From assembly GCA_016713925.1 (NCBI GenBank), contig JADJOH010000006.1:124001-188000 (forward strand): DNA of 64,000 nucleotides. The letters are read 5' to 3'. The notes beneath the pieces are model-generated. The model saw only the letters and a program-made list of their open reading frames with translations. It had not been told where the DNA came from and searched no databases. Each line of letters opens with the position of its first letter. Positions within the stretch are counted from its first letter, which is position 1. Positions 46,588-56,664 of the stretch are shown in pieces. The stretch is from Bacteroidota bacterium (GTDB lineage Bacteria; Bacteroidota; Bacteroidia; AKYH767-A; OLB10). The position numbers and the translations under genes were made by a program.

Positions 46588-47555
46588 AAAATCCGAAGAG
46601 TATTTTATTGGTTTGTTTGGTGCTTTTAATTTCAATGACAGAGTTGTTCGGATGTGATATGTGTGGCTGCTTTATGGGTATTCTTCCCAGCGACAGAAGA
46701 TCTTTTGTAGGGTCGTATTATCGTTTTAGATCGTTCTCCGGATCTGATGTTCCGGGATCGAACGTCTTTCCCGATGGCAACCTTCGTCTCGCACATACTG
46801 ATCATAACGGTGCCCCGATTCCAACGGATGGTTATGAGATTTATAGAGCCTTGGAACTACGCGGCAGATATTACCTCCACCCACGTCTTGAAATGAATAT
46901 CGTCCTTCCTTATCTGATGAATTCCGGATCAGAATCCGGGCAAAGTTTTTCTGTAAATGGAATTGGTGATCTCAGTTTGCTTGCCGGATGGCAGTTAATA
47001 GATGAAGCTTCAACAGGGAAATTGCGTCATCGTCTTTTAGTAGGCGGAGGAGTGAAACTACCAACAGGGGAGGAGGGGCAAAAGCAGAACGAGATCCGTC
47101 ATTCATTATTGGTACAATGTGGAACCGGAACGAGTGATTTTTTGTTTTATTCCACCTATCAGCTGGCATTTAAAAATCTGGGCTTAAACCTTACTCCATT
47201 GTATAAAATCAATGGTGAAAACAGATTCAATGAACGCATTGATAACAGTAAAACTATTTCGGGTAGTTTGTTTTATAGAATAAAGGCCGCGGAGAAGTTG
47301 CAATTTCTGTCCTCTCTGCAATCCTATTATGAGTTTACTAAGGGAGTTTATACTAATGAGGTCTTGCAGGAAAACACCCGCATGCACGTGATGATGTGTG
47401 GTCCGGGCTTAGATGTTTACTGGAAGAATGTCGGATTTTCACTGTCAGCGCTCTATGCTTGTTATGAAGAAGAGAATAATAGCGGTTTGAACAGCAGACT
47501 TCGACTGATGTTTGGAGTAAATGTCTATTTTGATCAGTCTCGTTTTGCTTTCTAA
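46584..47555 (+). CDS. Outer-membrane beta-barrel protein with N-terminal CDMCGC motif
   Basis: A 323-residue exported protein. The signal segment ends at ELFG and is followed directly by CDMCGC (Cys24, 27, 29). It is therefore either lipidated at Cys24 or has the cysteines at the mature N-terminus. The rest has about 12-14 amphipathic strands, for example YEIYRALELRGRYYL, RHRLLVGGGVKLPTGEE, and an aromatic C-terminal end (FDQSRFAF). This resembles a porin-like transporter barrel (transporter / phenol-MetA family). It overlaps the MbnH-like gene by 4 bp. With its metal-binding tip it is a candidate outer-membrane component of the locus; that is inference. Confidence 0.65.
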   Translation: MKNPKSILLVCLVLLISMTELFGCDMCGCFMGILPSDRRSFVGSYYRFRSFSGSDVPGSNVFPDGNLRLAHTDHNGAPIPTDGYEIYRALELRGRYYLHPRLEMNIVLPYLMNSGSESGQSFSVNGIGDLSLLAGWQLIDEASTGKLRHRLLVGGGVKLPTGEEGQKQNEIRHSLLVQCGTGTSDFLFYSTYQLAFKNLGLNLTPLYKINGENRFNERIDNSKTISGSLFYRIKAAEKLQFLSSLQSYYEFTKGVYTNEVLQENTRMHVMMCGPGLDVYWKNVGFSLSALYACYEEENNSGLNSRLRLMFGVNVYFDQSRFAF

Positions 47556-47684
47556 AAGGATAAAGAACCTATTCTCTCCTATGAATACGGATGGATCGGG
47601 CTATTAACAGTGCGGTGTAGATAAGTACATTGTACCCGTCAGGGTATACTGACACAAGCTGAGTAGTTTTGAGAAATCCCCAAT

Positions 47685-50330
47685 ATGAAGCGGGTCGTCA
47701 GCTCATCCATTATTTCTGTTATTGTTTTACTACTTCTGGCTGGTGCTTTCTTTTATTTCCAGATCAAGAAGAACTTCAGTGCATCTGTATTCAAACTTAT
47801 CCCCGGTGACGTGGCCTGGCTGGTATCTGTTCATCCGGTCTCCGGTGATTTGCAAAGATTGACACGAACATCTTTCTTTAATGGAAGTGATTCGGTAGCT
47901 CCATTTAAGGAATGGAAGTCGACCTTAATCGCTTTTGATTCCCTTTGCAGAAAAGATGAACAATTATTGAAGACTTTTGAGAAAACCAATTTGATAATTA
48001 GTGGTCACGTGACCGGCCCATCTTCCTATGAGTTGATGTTTTTTTCGAACCGGAGGGAGGTCTGCCTGAAAACCCTGAGGCCTTACTTAGAAAAGTATTA
48101 ATGGTAAAAGGAGAACCTTTGCTTCGAAATTTTAATGGTACAGAAATTCAGGAACTTTCATTGTCCTCAGAAGAGATATTTTCCTGGGCAATTGTCGGTG
48201 GTGTTTTTGTTGGAAGTACAGCCTCTTACTTAGTGGAAGATGCAATTCGGCAGCTAAAAAATGATGCAACTACTTCACCGGCTTTGGCTTTGGAAGAACA
48301 TCTCGCTGCTGATCAAACCGGTTTGTTGGTGGCTTTTCGTTATTCAGGATTTTCCAAATGGTTAAAAATACAAACCAATTCTACCGCAAATGTCAGTATG
48401 AAGGAGATAGAAAGATTGGGCAACTGGACATTTTTACGTATAGATGCTGCGTTCAAATATGATTGCATTTAAAGGGGAAACGTTTTCTCTTGATTCCACC
48501 TCTTTTCTTGAAAATTTCGATAATCAGCGACCGGTAGAACGTAAGTTGATGGAATGGCTTCCTGCTAAAACTGCAGCGACAATTATTTGGGGAATGAGTG
48601 ATCCGGAGGTGTTTTTTAAAGTCAGTTAGGCAAGGCGCTGGCCTTAAAAGACCAACCCCTTCAGAATCTGAATATGCCGTTCATTTTAAAGGATGGATAG
48701 GCAATGAGATCGCGTTATTAGTTACTCAACCTGCTGTTAGCCTTAGTGATAATAATTTCCTTGCTTTAATAAGTGTAAAAGACTCTGTCAATTGTCAAAA
48801 ATCACTCGCTAAATTAGCAGGTCCCGCTCAGGAAGCGGTTGAATTTTATAACGGGTACGCTATACGCTATATTGGAAAGAAGACAGTACTGGAAGGGGTT
48901 TTTGGCTCATTGTTTAAAAGAGTCAGCAGGTTTTATTTTACTACGATTAATCATCATATTGTAATTGGCAATCAGGCCTCCGTGCTAAGAGCATATATCA
49001 ATGATATGAAAACCGGAAACCTACTGATAAAGGACGAGCGATTTCGTTCATTGTCCGTTCATATTCCAAAAAGCGGAAATCTTTTGTTCTATAGTGGTAT
49101 TCCTCAATCTACACGGATTTTTAAGAAGTTTGCCTCACCATCCTTGATCAACTGGTTAGAAAAGGAGGGGATTTGTTGGGGAATTGGAATGGAATTACTT
49201 TTTCAATTGGAAATCTCAATGGCGTTTATAAAACTTCCGGTTGCCTTGGGTATTTTAATAAGACCAATACAGGACCTCAGTTATTGTGGAATGCAAAACT
49301 GGATACCAGCATTGCCTCCGGACCTTTTTTTCCGGCAGGACCGAAAGGGTTGATTTTTGTAACAGATGTCAATCATAACTTTGTATGCCTATGAGGCTTC
49401 CGGCGATTTAATTTGGAAAAAGAAGCTGGAAACGCCTCTTTTAAGTGAGGTGACTGCAATCGATTATTTTAATAGTGGAGGTCATCAGTACCTCTTCAAT
49501 ACACATTCTTTTATTTATCTCCTGGATTCAACGGGTAATAATACAGGCAATTATCCATTTCGATTGCCGGCAGAAGCTTCCACGGGATTGAGTTTGGCAA
49601 AGGGAGATAAATCCGGAAGCGAGAGGTTTTAATTCCATGTAAAAACCTTCGATTATAGGCCTATGCCCTTACGGGGAAGCCCCTTGCGGGATTTTCGCCC
49701 ATGAAGTTGCCCGGTGTAATTATTCAACCGGTTTATTTTAACGACAATCGCCAACGATTGATTCTTTTGGAAGAAAATGGACTTTGCTACGTGACAGATA
49801 TAAACGGGCAACGATTATTTACAGTGCAAGGAACAATTGCACTCCGCAGAAATACCCAATTCTTTAATTCAATTGGTAATGCTGATTTGGCAGCATTTAT
49901 TTCTGAGGAAGGTAAATGGATGGAAATAGATAGTACAGGTGAGCTGAAAAGCAGAATAGTGCAGGGGGCAGGTGATACCATTTATTGCGCGACATCAACT
50001 GATTTGAATGGCGATTCGGAGAGCGATTTAATTGTTGCAGGAAGTGATGGAATAAAGGCGACTACCATCGATGGTGTCACGCTATTTAAATATAGTAATG
50101 CTGACATCTTTGAAAAAGTAGGAGTGATGAATTCCGGATCCAGTGTGAGCATTATGGCCCTAAGTCGAAATTCGGTTTTCCTGTTCAACAGAGATGGTAC
50201 ATTGGCCGAAGGATTTCCGCTGCAAGGCATTGATATTCCCGAACCGGCTTCAACTCAAAACAAGGAGGATTATTTCCTGTTGAAAGAAGGTTTGGATGTT
50301 ATTTGCCTCTATCTGGTGCAGGGAAAATAA
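47685..50330 (+). pseudogene. DUF3352-like protein gene, broken at seven places
   Basis: Frames join into one protein of about 880 residues typical of a DUF3352-containing Bacteroidota family: an N-terminal membrane anchor (VIVLLLLAGAFFYFQIKK), FKLIPGDVAWLVSVHP, then a long periplasmic part ending in propeller-like repeats (LLWNAKLDTSIASG, GDLIWKKKLETP, TLFKYSNADIFEKVG). Lesions: indels near 48058, 48470, 48612 (T run), 49168 (GGGG, one G short), 49375 and 49629 (TTTT, one T short), plus an in-frame TAG at 49656-49658 where LYAYALTGK is expected. The number of lesions is far above that of neighbouring genes. Either a real pseudogene or a stretch of poor sequence; the TAG favours caution about pure indel error. 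Function of the family is unknown. Confidence 0.6.
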
Positions 50331-50401
50331 ATGTACCGGCATATTAAAAATAGTAGTATATTTGGATAGTATTGCTTTTAGATACATTAAAAAGCAACTG
50401 T

Positions 50402-50711
50402 ATGAGTAAATTATCATTCTTCTATAATGCTAAGGTCGTTTATTCAACGAGCTTAAAGGCGTTGAAAAGGAGAGAGTATAAAATCATCAGTTTTGATGAA
50501 GAAGAAGGCTTTATAAAAGCCCGGTCAAAAAAAGGTGTTTTAAGACCGGAAGTCACTGTCGAAATTAAAATAAGCAAGAAGAAATGATAATCATACAAAC
50601 ATTGATATTCAATCTAAATTTAAGAAGACATGGTTGAGTGCAGATGGTTATGAAGCAAAGGAAGAGAACAAGTTAATTAATACCCTTTATAAATTATTTG
50701 AACATTCATAG
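50402..50711 (+). CDS. Small hypothetical protein, one frameshift
   Basis: A start at ATG 50402 gives MSKLSFFYNAKVVYSTSLKA, then KIISFDEEEGFIKARSKKG. After EIKISKK near 50583 the frame must shift by one extra base, continuing as DNHTNIDIQSKF, KKTWLSADGYEAKEENK and ending LYKLFEHS at 50711. The whole would be about 102 residues, charged, and without a signal peptide. I do not recognise the family. It is the last gene before the OmpA gene on the other strand. Confidence 0.5.
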
Positions 50712-50896
50712 CTTTGTTTTTCTTTTGTATGATCCATTAAACCTTTGGAAGGAATTCTTTTGACCAAAGTATTTTAGATAGAGATTGTATTCGATCAGCC
50801 TCAGGTAGAACTTCTCGAAAAAATTGTCCGGGCAGGGTAGCAAAAAAAAAGCTGCCTCTGTGAAGAAGGCAGCTTTTTTTATTCAGAGTAGAAATT
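50588..50896. other. Intergenic gap with terminator
   Basis: Apart from the end of the small gene (to 50711) only the terminator at 50844-50880 is seen. Confidence 0.5.
50844..50880. terminator. Rho-independent terminator of the OmpA/TSP3 gene
   Basis: Stem GCTGCCT / AGGCAGC with A-run and T-run flanks of seven or more, pairing to about 14 bp, 17 bp past the leftward stop at 50897; it could act in both directions. Confidence 0.85.
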
Positions 50897-52417
50897 TTAT
50901 TCTATTGAGAAATCCACTCTTCTGTTCATTGGGTTTAAAGAAGTGGCCATAGGATCTTTTTCACCTTTAGTTTCAGTAATGATACGGGTGGCCTCAATTC
51001 CATATTGTTTAATCAGTTGGTCACGTACATTGTCTGCGCGGCGCTGACCCAATTTAATGTTTTCATTTTCACTACCACGAACATCACAATTACCGGTAAC
51101 CTTTATGTTAATATTAGGATTGGCCTTCATCACTTTCGCAATTACAAGAATTCGATCGTGGTAATTGGATTTTACCGTTGCTGAACCCAGATCAAAGAAT
51201 ACAGAAGGTAAATACCCTACGCCACTTTTTCCGCTGGTTCCGCTTTTGCCGTCTACTCCAATATTATCCTTTCCAAAATCACCGGGAGCTGCAACAGTAA
51301 TCCCCTGGAAATTTACCAGCGTTCCCGCACCGGTACCAGGCTCCAGATCGCGACTATCAGGTACTCCATCACCGTCAGTATCTGATTCCTGACCATTCGC
51401 ATCTACCTTCGCACCTTTAGGAGTAAACGGATCTGCATCTTTGCTATCAGGAACACCGTCACTGTCGGTATCTACAGAGGTGCCATCTCCGTAAACTTTC
51501 GCTCCTTCAACAGTACTGTTGTCTTTATCGAATAAATCTGAAACGCCGTCTTTGTCTTTATCCCCTGATAGAATATCTATCTTTTCCTTGATATCCGCAA
51601 GATCATTATAAACGATCTCCATAGGATTCACCCACTCCATCGGTTTGTTTTTCTTTCCGAATGTATAATTTACTGCTGCATTTAACATCACATAATTATC
51701 GAATTCAGAGTAGGTCTTTACAGTCGCATCCACATCATCAGTAAATGTTTTATAGTATTCAAAGGCCAGACCAATATCAAATTTGTTTATTTTATACTTG
51801 AATCCCAGACTTACGGGTATCATTAGCTCAGTAATGTTCCCCGATTTTCTTAGCATAATAGAGTTGGAGGAATCTGATTTTACTTCAGCATCGAAATTGA
51901 AGAATCCTATTCCCAGAGTGGCCACCATGTGGAAATTCTTATTTCTATTCAGGAAAGAAATATTTCCAAAATTGTAAGTCATATCCAATGTACCTTGTGT
52001 CAACGGGCTTTCGTATTTTACGGCGTATAATTTACCATCTCCGGAGCCGGGAAACTGAATAGCTTCGTAAGTCACAGAATCCAGATATTCTTCATCGTTA
52101 CCTGAAAAACTCGACATCATCCCTCGCAATCTGAGTCCAATGGAATGTGAAACCTGATGATGAACCTGAAGTCCAAAGGCGGGTTTTACAAAGCCCTGAT
52201 CCAGGAATCGATTATTATTTTGGGCACCCTTCAATAAATCACCTAGTAAATGACTTACACCAAAGGTTAAACCAACAGACCAGCGATCGTAGTCTTGTTT
52301 TTTGGGTAAGCCATAATTACTTCCGGAAGTACTGCTACCGCTTTCTGTTTGGCCTTGCACTTGCACTATTTGAATAAATGCCAGCAAAGTAATAAGAAGT
52401 AAGCTTTTGATTTTCAT
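50897..52417 (-). CDS. OmpA-family protein with barrel, TSP3 repeats and peptidoglycan-binding domain
   Basis: A 506-residue outer-membrane protein. Signal ends QVQGQ. Residues about 40-290 form a beta-barrel (RWSVGLTFGVSHLLGDLLKG, KFDIGLAFEYYKTF). Residues about 300-370 are Ca-binding thrombospondin type 3 repeats (DKDKDGVSDLFDKDN, DTDSDGVPDSKDADP, DTDGDGVPDSRDLEP). The last 110 residues are an OmpA domain with FFDLGSATVKSNYHDRILV and NENIKLGQRRADNVRDQL, which binds peptidoglycan. It is expected to link the outer membrane and the cell wall. It is a single gene with a terminator. Confidence 0.9.
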   Translation of the reverse strand: MKIKSLLLITLLAFIQIVQVQGQTESGSSTSGSNYGLPKKQDYDRWSVGLTFGVSHLLGDLLKGAQNNNRFLDQGFVKPAFGLQVHHQVSHSIGLRLRGMMSSFSGNDEEYLDSVTYEAIQFPGSGDGKLYAVKYESPLTQGTLDMTYNFGNISFLNRNKNFHMVATLGIGFFNFDAEVKSDSSNSIMLRKSGNITELMIPVSLGFKYKINKFDIGLAFEYYKTFTDDVDATVKTYSEFDNYVMLNAAVNYTFGKKNKPMEWVNPMEIVYNDLADIKEKIDILSGDKDKDGVSDLFDKDNSTVEGAKVYGDGTSVDTDSDGVPDSKDADPFTPKGAKVDANGQESDTDGDGVPDSRDLEPGTGAGTLVNFQGITVAAPGDFGKDNIGVDGKSGTSGKSGVGYLPSVFFDLGSATVKSNYHDRILVIAKVMKANPNINIKVTGNCDVRGSENENIKLGQRRADNVRDQLIKQYGIEATRIITETKGEKDPMATSLNPMNRRVDFSIE

Positions 52418-52509
52418 TCAAGCTGCTTTTTAGATTTATGATGCAATATTAAATAAAGATTAGTGATCTCCCCTAATTTTAAAGCATTAAGATACCAATA
52501 ATCCGTTCA

Positions 52510-53153
52510 TTAGATACTGATATTCTGCACTTTTAAAGGATGGTCAACCAAAAGTAAATCAAGAATAATTCTTAAATGGGAAGGATTGTTGACAAAATCA
52601 ATTTCATCAGATTCAAGTATTATAACTTTTTGGTTTTTAATTGATTGAAGATGACTTAGATAGGATGCGCTGATTTTGTCAAGATAATCAGCCGGTATTT
52701 CCTTCTCAAATGACCGCCCTCTTTTTTTGATGTTACTGAGCAGCGTTTCTGTTTTTTTATGAAGATAGAGGATTAAATCAGGTTTATGCAATGTAGGGTT
52801 GATCAATTCATAGAAAGTTTTAAATAGTTCCAGTTCGGCACCTTTCAGGGTTACTTTCGCAAAAAGCAAACTTTTTTCAAAAAGATAATCACTGATCAAT
52901 ACCAATTTGTTTTTTTGAGCCTCTTCCTGGTGTTTTTTTATTTGGCGGTATCTTTCAGCCAGAAATGACATTTCAAGTGGAAATGCAAATCGATCGGGTT
53001 GCTCGTAAAATTGAGGTAAAAAGTATTGTCTGCAAATTGTTCAAGCACCAGGTCCGTATTGTATTTATTAGCAAGAATCTTTGCCAATGATGTTTTGCCC
53101 GCTCCGATGTTACCTTCAATAACGATGTAAGAATAGGGGTAGAGTTGTTTCAT
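52510..53153 (-). CDS. Deoxynucleoside kinase, one frameshift
   Basis: Phosphorylates deoxynucleosides with ATP. About 214 residues when one A is added to the A4 run at 53007-53010 (T on the coding strand), which joins NTFYLNF to YEQPDRFAFPLEMSFLAERY. Motifs: Walker A IEGNIGAGKTSLA at residues 12-24, SLLFAKVTL, and a LID region with RGRSFEKEIPADYL. This fits the dNK / thymidine-type kinase family of Bacteroidota. It overlaps folK by 4 bp, so the two form one operon. Confidence 0.85.
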
Positions 53154-53647
53154 CGGTTTTCTGTTTCAAAAATTTCAACTTTTCCTTGGTCCGTACAGTT
53201 ATCTAGAAGTTGTTGTAAAGTTACTCCATAGATGGGATGAAGAAAGTCATGATACAACTCACAAAGTGGAATTAATGTAAATCGCCTTGATGCTATTCCG
53301 GGATGAGGTATAAGTAAATTGTCATCGGCATATACCAAATCATCAAAGAACAGCAAATCCAGATCTATAGTTCGAGGCCCCCACTTTTCTAAACGCTCTC
53401 TTTTTAATTTTTGCTCAGCTTCTAATAATTTATTTAGCAATTCAGTAGGAATTAAGTTGGTTTTAATACTGATTACTTTATTCAAAAAATCCGGCTGATC
53501 TGTTTTTCCCCAGGCAGTACTACGGTAGGTTTTTGAGATTAACTCAATGCTTGAGGCGAAAGTTTTTATACAAGCCTCCGCTTCCGTCAAATTATTTAAC
53601 CGGTCCCCCAAATTGCTTCCTAAAAGAATTATGGCTAAATGATTCAT
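53150..53647 (-). CDS. folK: 2-amino-4-hydroxy-6-hydroxymethyldihydropteridine pyrophosphokinase
   Basis: Transfers pyrophosphate from ATP to the pterin in folate synthesis. The 165-residue protein has LLGSNLGDRLNNL at residues 8-20, RSTAWGKTDQPDFLN near 41-55, and the signature KWGPRTIDLDLLFFDDLVY near 92-110, which binds the magnesium-nucleotide. IPHPGIASRRFTLIPL follows. Its stop overlaps the nucleoside kinase start by 4 bp. Folate and deoxynucleotide salvage are related by thymidylate supply, but this is only a position argument. Other fol genes are not near. Confidence 0.95.
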   Translation of the reverse strand: MNHLAIILLGSNLGDRLNNLTEAEACIKTFASSIELISKTYRSTAWGKTDQPDFLNKVISIKTNLIPTELLNKLLEAEQKLKRERLEKWGPRTIDLDLLFFDDLVYADDNLLIPHPGIASRRFTLIPLCELYHDFLHPIYGVTLQQLLDNCTDQGKVEIFETENR

Positions 53648-53836
53648 GCCTCAAAGATAATTTCAATTCGGAAGAAATGAGCCGATTTAATTCGTTGATT
53701 GGCTATTTTTATTTTCATTTTAGCATTTGTGCAAAAGGATGATTTATATCATCAGGTAGAGTTGATAAAAAAGAGATACTGGTAAAAAAGAATTATTTAG
53801 GTTTTCCATACATTTAACCAATAAATTCAATCGCAT

Positions 53837-56175
53837 ATGAGGAAAAAATTGTTGGTATATTCAATTATTGCCTTTTTCTTATGATTATGCCTTGTGTAAT
53901 GCAAAGGGCAAGAGATGCTGGGCATTCGAAGTTCTAATTATGCCGGTTTGCAGGGCTGGGCATTAATCCTTCATCAATGATTGATTCCAGGTTAAAATGG
54001 GATATAAATATAATCACTGTGGGTGTAAGTCTTGAAAATGATTATTTATTTATTCCACGAAAGAAGTTGAATTTTTTTGGCATAAATAATCTAGTGAATC
54101 AAATAGAGAAAGAAGGTTATTTGGATGATTTCGACCGCACAGATAATAATCTCTATTTTTTCTACAGCTATTATGGGCCCTCTCTTATGTTCCCGGTAAC
54201 GAGGAAGCATTCTTTTGCTTTGACTAGTCAATTGAGAGCAGCAATTAGTTGCAATGGTCTATCGCCTGAAGGGGCAAAATATGCTTTTGAAGAATTTGGT
54301 TTTGATCCTTTGCATTTTATCAATACCAATAGTTTGTATGATATTTCAGGTGTAGAATTTAATACAATGGCATGGGCTGAATATGGACTAAGCTATGCAA
54401 CACTTCTCCATGAAACCGATGAAAATGCTATCAAAGGAGGGATTACACTGAAATTATTACAGGGAATTGGTGGAGGTTACGTTGAAAATGTGAGAGGTGA
54501 TTTCAATGTGTTGAACGATGATGATATGTTATTTCGTCCATTGAGTTTAAATTATGGACGTACAAATTACAATACCTTTGACAACCCGAGTGGTTTAGAT
54601 GACTTCATGAACGGGTATGGCTTTGCATGGGACCTTGGGTTTACCTATGAATGGCGCAGGGATCCTTCCCTCTATAAAATGGAAATGGATGGTGAAAAGT
54701 TGGTGGATATGGAGCAAAATAAGTATGATGTTAAATTGGGCATCTCCGTTCTGGATATTGGAAGTATTTTATACAACCGAAATGCAAATACTTTTAACCT
54801 GACCGCCGATAGTGCATTTTATCCGAATTGGGATACAGATGAGTTTGCTGATAACTGGGACTTTGACTATTCTATGTCGGAGATTTTTTATGGAGATAAA
54901 CTTGCCTCCTTACGATCAAATCATTTCAGAATGAAACTTCCGGGTGCGCTCAGTATTCAGGCGGATTTCAGATTGAATGATAAATTTTTCATAAATACCA
55001 CTGTTATTCAAAGCTTGCGCAATAAAGATAAAGGCGTTGATCGTCCGAGTGTCTATTCCATTACTCCTCGCTTTGAAACCCGATGGATGGAAGTAGCATT
55101 CCCTATTTCATTTATTGATTACGAGGCTAAAACACTCCGCACAGGATTGGCATTGTACCTCGGCGCTTTTTGGATTGGAAGTGATAAACTGGGATCGTTA
55201 CTGGGATTTTCGGATGTATACGGTGCCGATATTTATGCCTCATTTAAGTACAGTATCCCCTGGTCAAATCCATTGGATAGAGATAAGGATAAAGTCTCTG
55301 ATAGAAAAGATAAGTGTATCGATGTTCCGGGATTATTTAAATTTTCAGGTTGTCCTGATCGTGATGGAGATGATATTGAAGATAGCAGGGATACATGTCC
55401 CGATATTCCGGGGTTACCTGAATTTAATGGTTGTCCGGATCGCGACCATGATAAGATACAAGATCGCCTCGACGCCTGTCCTGATGATTCAGGTGCTGTA
55501 GAATTTAACGGTTGCCCCGACCGGGATAATGATAAAATTATCGACCTCCGTGACTCTTGCCCCGACTTACCGGGAATCGAGGAGTTTTCGGGCTGTCCAG
55601 ACCGTGATGGAGATAAAATTATTGATCCCAAGGATGATTGTCCCGATCAACCCGGGTTACTCTTTTACAAGGGTTGCCCTGATACCGATGGAGATAGTAT
55701 TCCAGACCCCATTGACCGCTGTCCGCTTGTTCCGGGAATTCGGTCACTCAATGGTTGTCCGGAAGAAGTGAAAGCAGCGAAGATGGAATCCGTTGCACCT
55801 GAACCGGCAACCTTGACTGCTGAAGAACAGGAGATCATCAATACCGTATTTAAGAACCTGCAGTTTGAAACAGGAAAAGCCATCATTAAGCCGGTTTCCT
55901 TTACTTCCATGGATGCGCTGGCTCAATTAATGAAAACAAAAACCGGGTTCAAGCTTATTATCGAAGGTCATACGGATAATGTAGGCGCCGCAGCCTATAA
56001 TCTTAGCCTTAGCAAGAAGAGAGCAAAAGCAGCTAAAGACTATCTGGCAGGAAAAGGAGTGGAGGAAAGTCGCATTACTACTAACGGTTATGGATTAACT
56101 AAACCAATTTCTACAAATAAAACCCCGGAAGGAAGAGCCCAAAACCGCCGGGTGGTGTTTACGATAGTTCAGTAG
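53837..56175 (+). CDS. DUF5723-like outer-membrane protein with TSP3 repeats and OmpA domain, three frameshifts at the N-terminus
   Basis: About 779 residues when three bases are corrected near 53873-53877 (T run), 53903-53905 (A run) and 53953-53955 (G run). The repaired N-terminus reads MRKKLLVYSIIAFF, LMIMPCVMQGQ and LGIRSSNYAGLQGLG, a signal peptide plus the same SNYAGxxG start as the 1.5 kb paralogue. Domains: DUF5723-like barrel about 25-450, six TSP3 repeats about 450-640 (e.g. CPDRDGDDIEDSRDTCPDIP), and a C-terminal OmpA domain (EGHTDNVGAAAYNLSLSKKR). The starting Met at 53977 in the unrepaired frame is not the true start. The protein anchors to the wall through OmpA. Confidence 0.78.
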
Positions 56176-56223
56176 AGGATCGTGGTGAAGCGTTTCCGCA
56201 GCCTGCGGAATCTGCTCCTCCAG

Positions 56224-56298
56224 AACCCTGAAAGGGTTCAATATTCCTATCCGGGGTGATAAAACAGCTCTCCCACAACCCCAACGGGGTTGAATATT
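56224..56298. repeat. Two palindromic GGGTTCAATATT-type elements
   Basis: AACCCTGAAAGGGTTCAATA(TT) at 56224-56245 and AACCCCAACGGGGTTGAATA(TT) at 56277-56298, related to 4072-4095 in the opposite orientation. Confidence 0.65.
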
Positions 56299-56628
56299 GA
56301 GGATTGTGAAAAGCACTAATATTTATTTTTTAATAGAAAATTTTTATCCACCCATATTAAATGCGATTGCTCGCCATACCAATATTGATCGACTATAAGT
56401 TTGGGGCTGGCATTGTACTGAAATAGTAGGGCTCACCGTATGGATCGCTCTCTCCTTTTTCCCATTTCATCTTCGATGCAATGAATCTAACAAGATCGAC
56501 GGAGCTACTAGCCATTTAACCTTAACCTTTAACTTTTTCCGTCATGCCAAGATCATCTCGTATGTCACGAGACAAGCTCTCTCTTGCCTTCGCAGAGCGA
56601 GTGAAAACCATGAAGCAGAATCGCGACC

Positions 56629-56662
56629 ATGAAGCAGAATCGCGAAAAGCGATACGCTTCAT
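56629..56662. repeat. 34-bp hairpin element, copy 2
   Basis: Identical to 9821-9854; preceded at 56610-56625 by a partial copy of its first 16 bases and followed directly by the heptad array. Confidence 0.85.
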
Positions 56663-56664
56663 GG

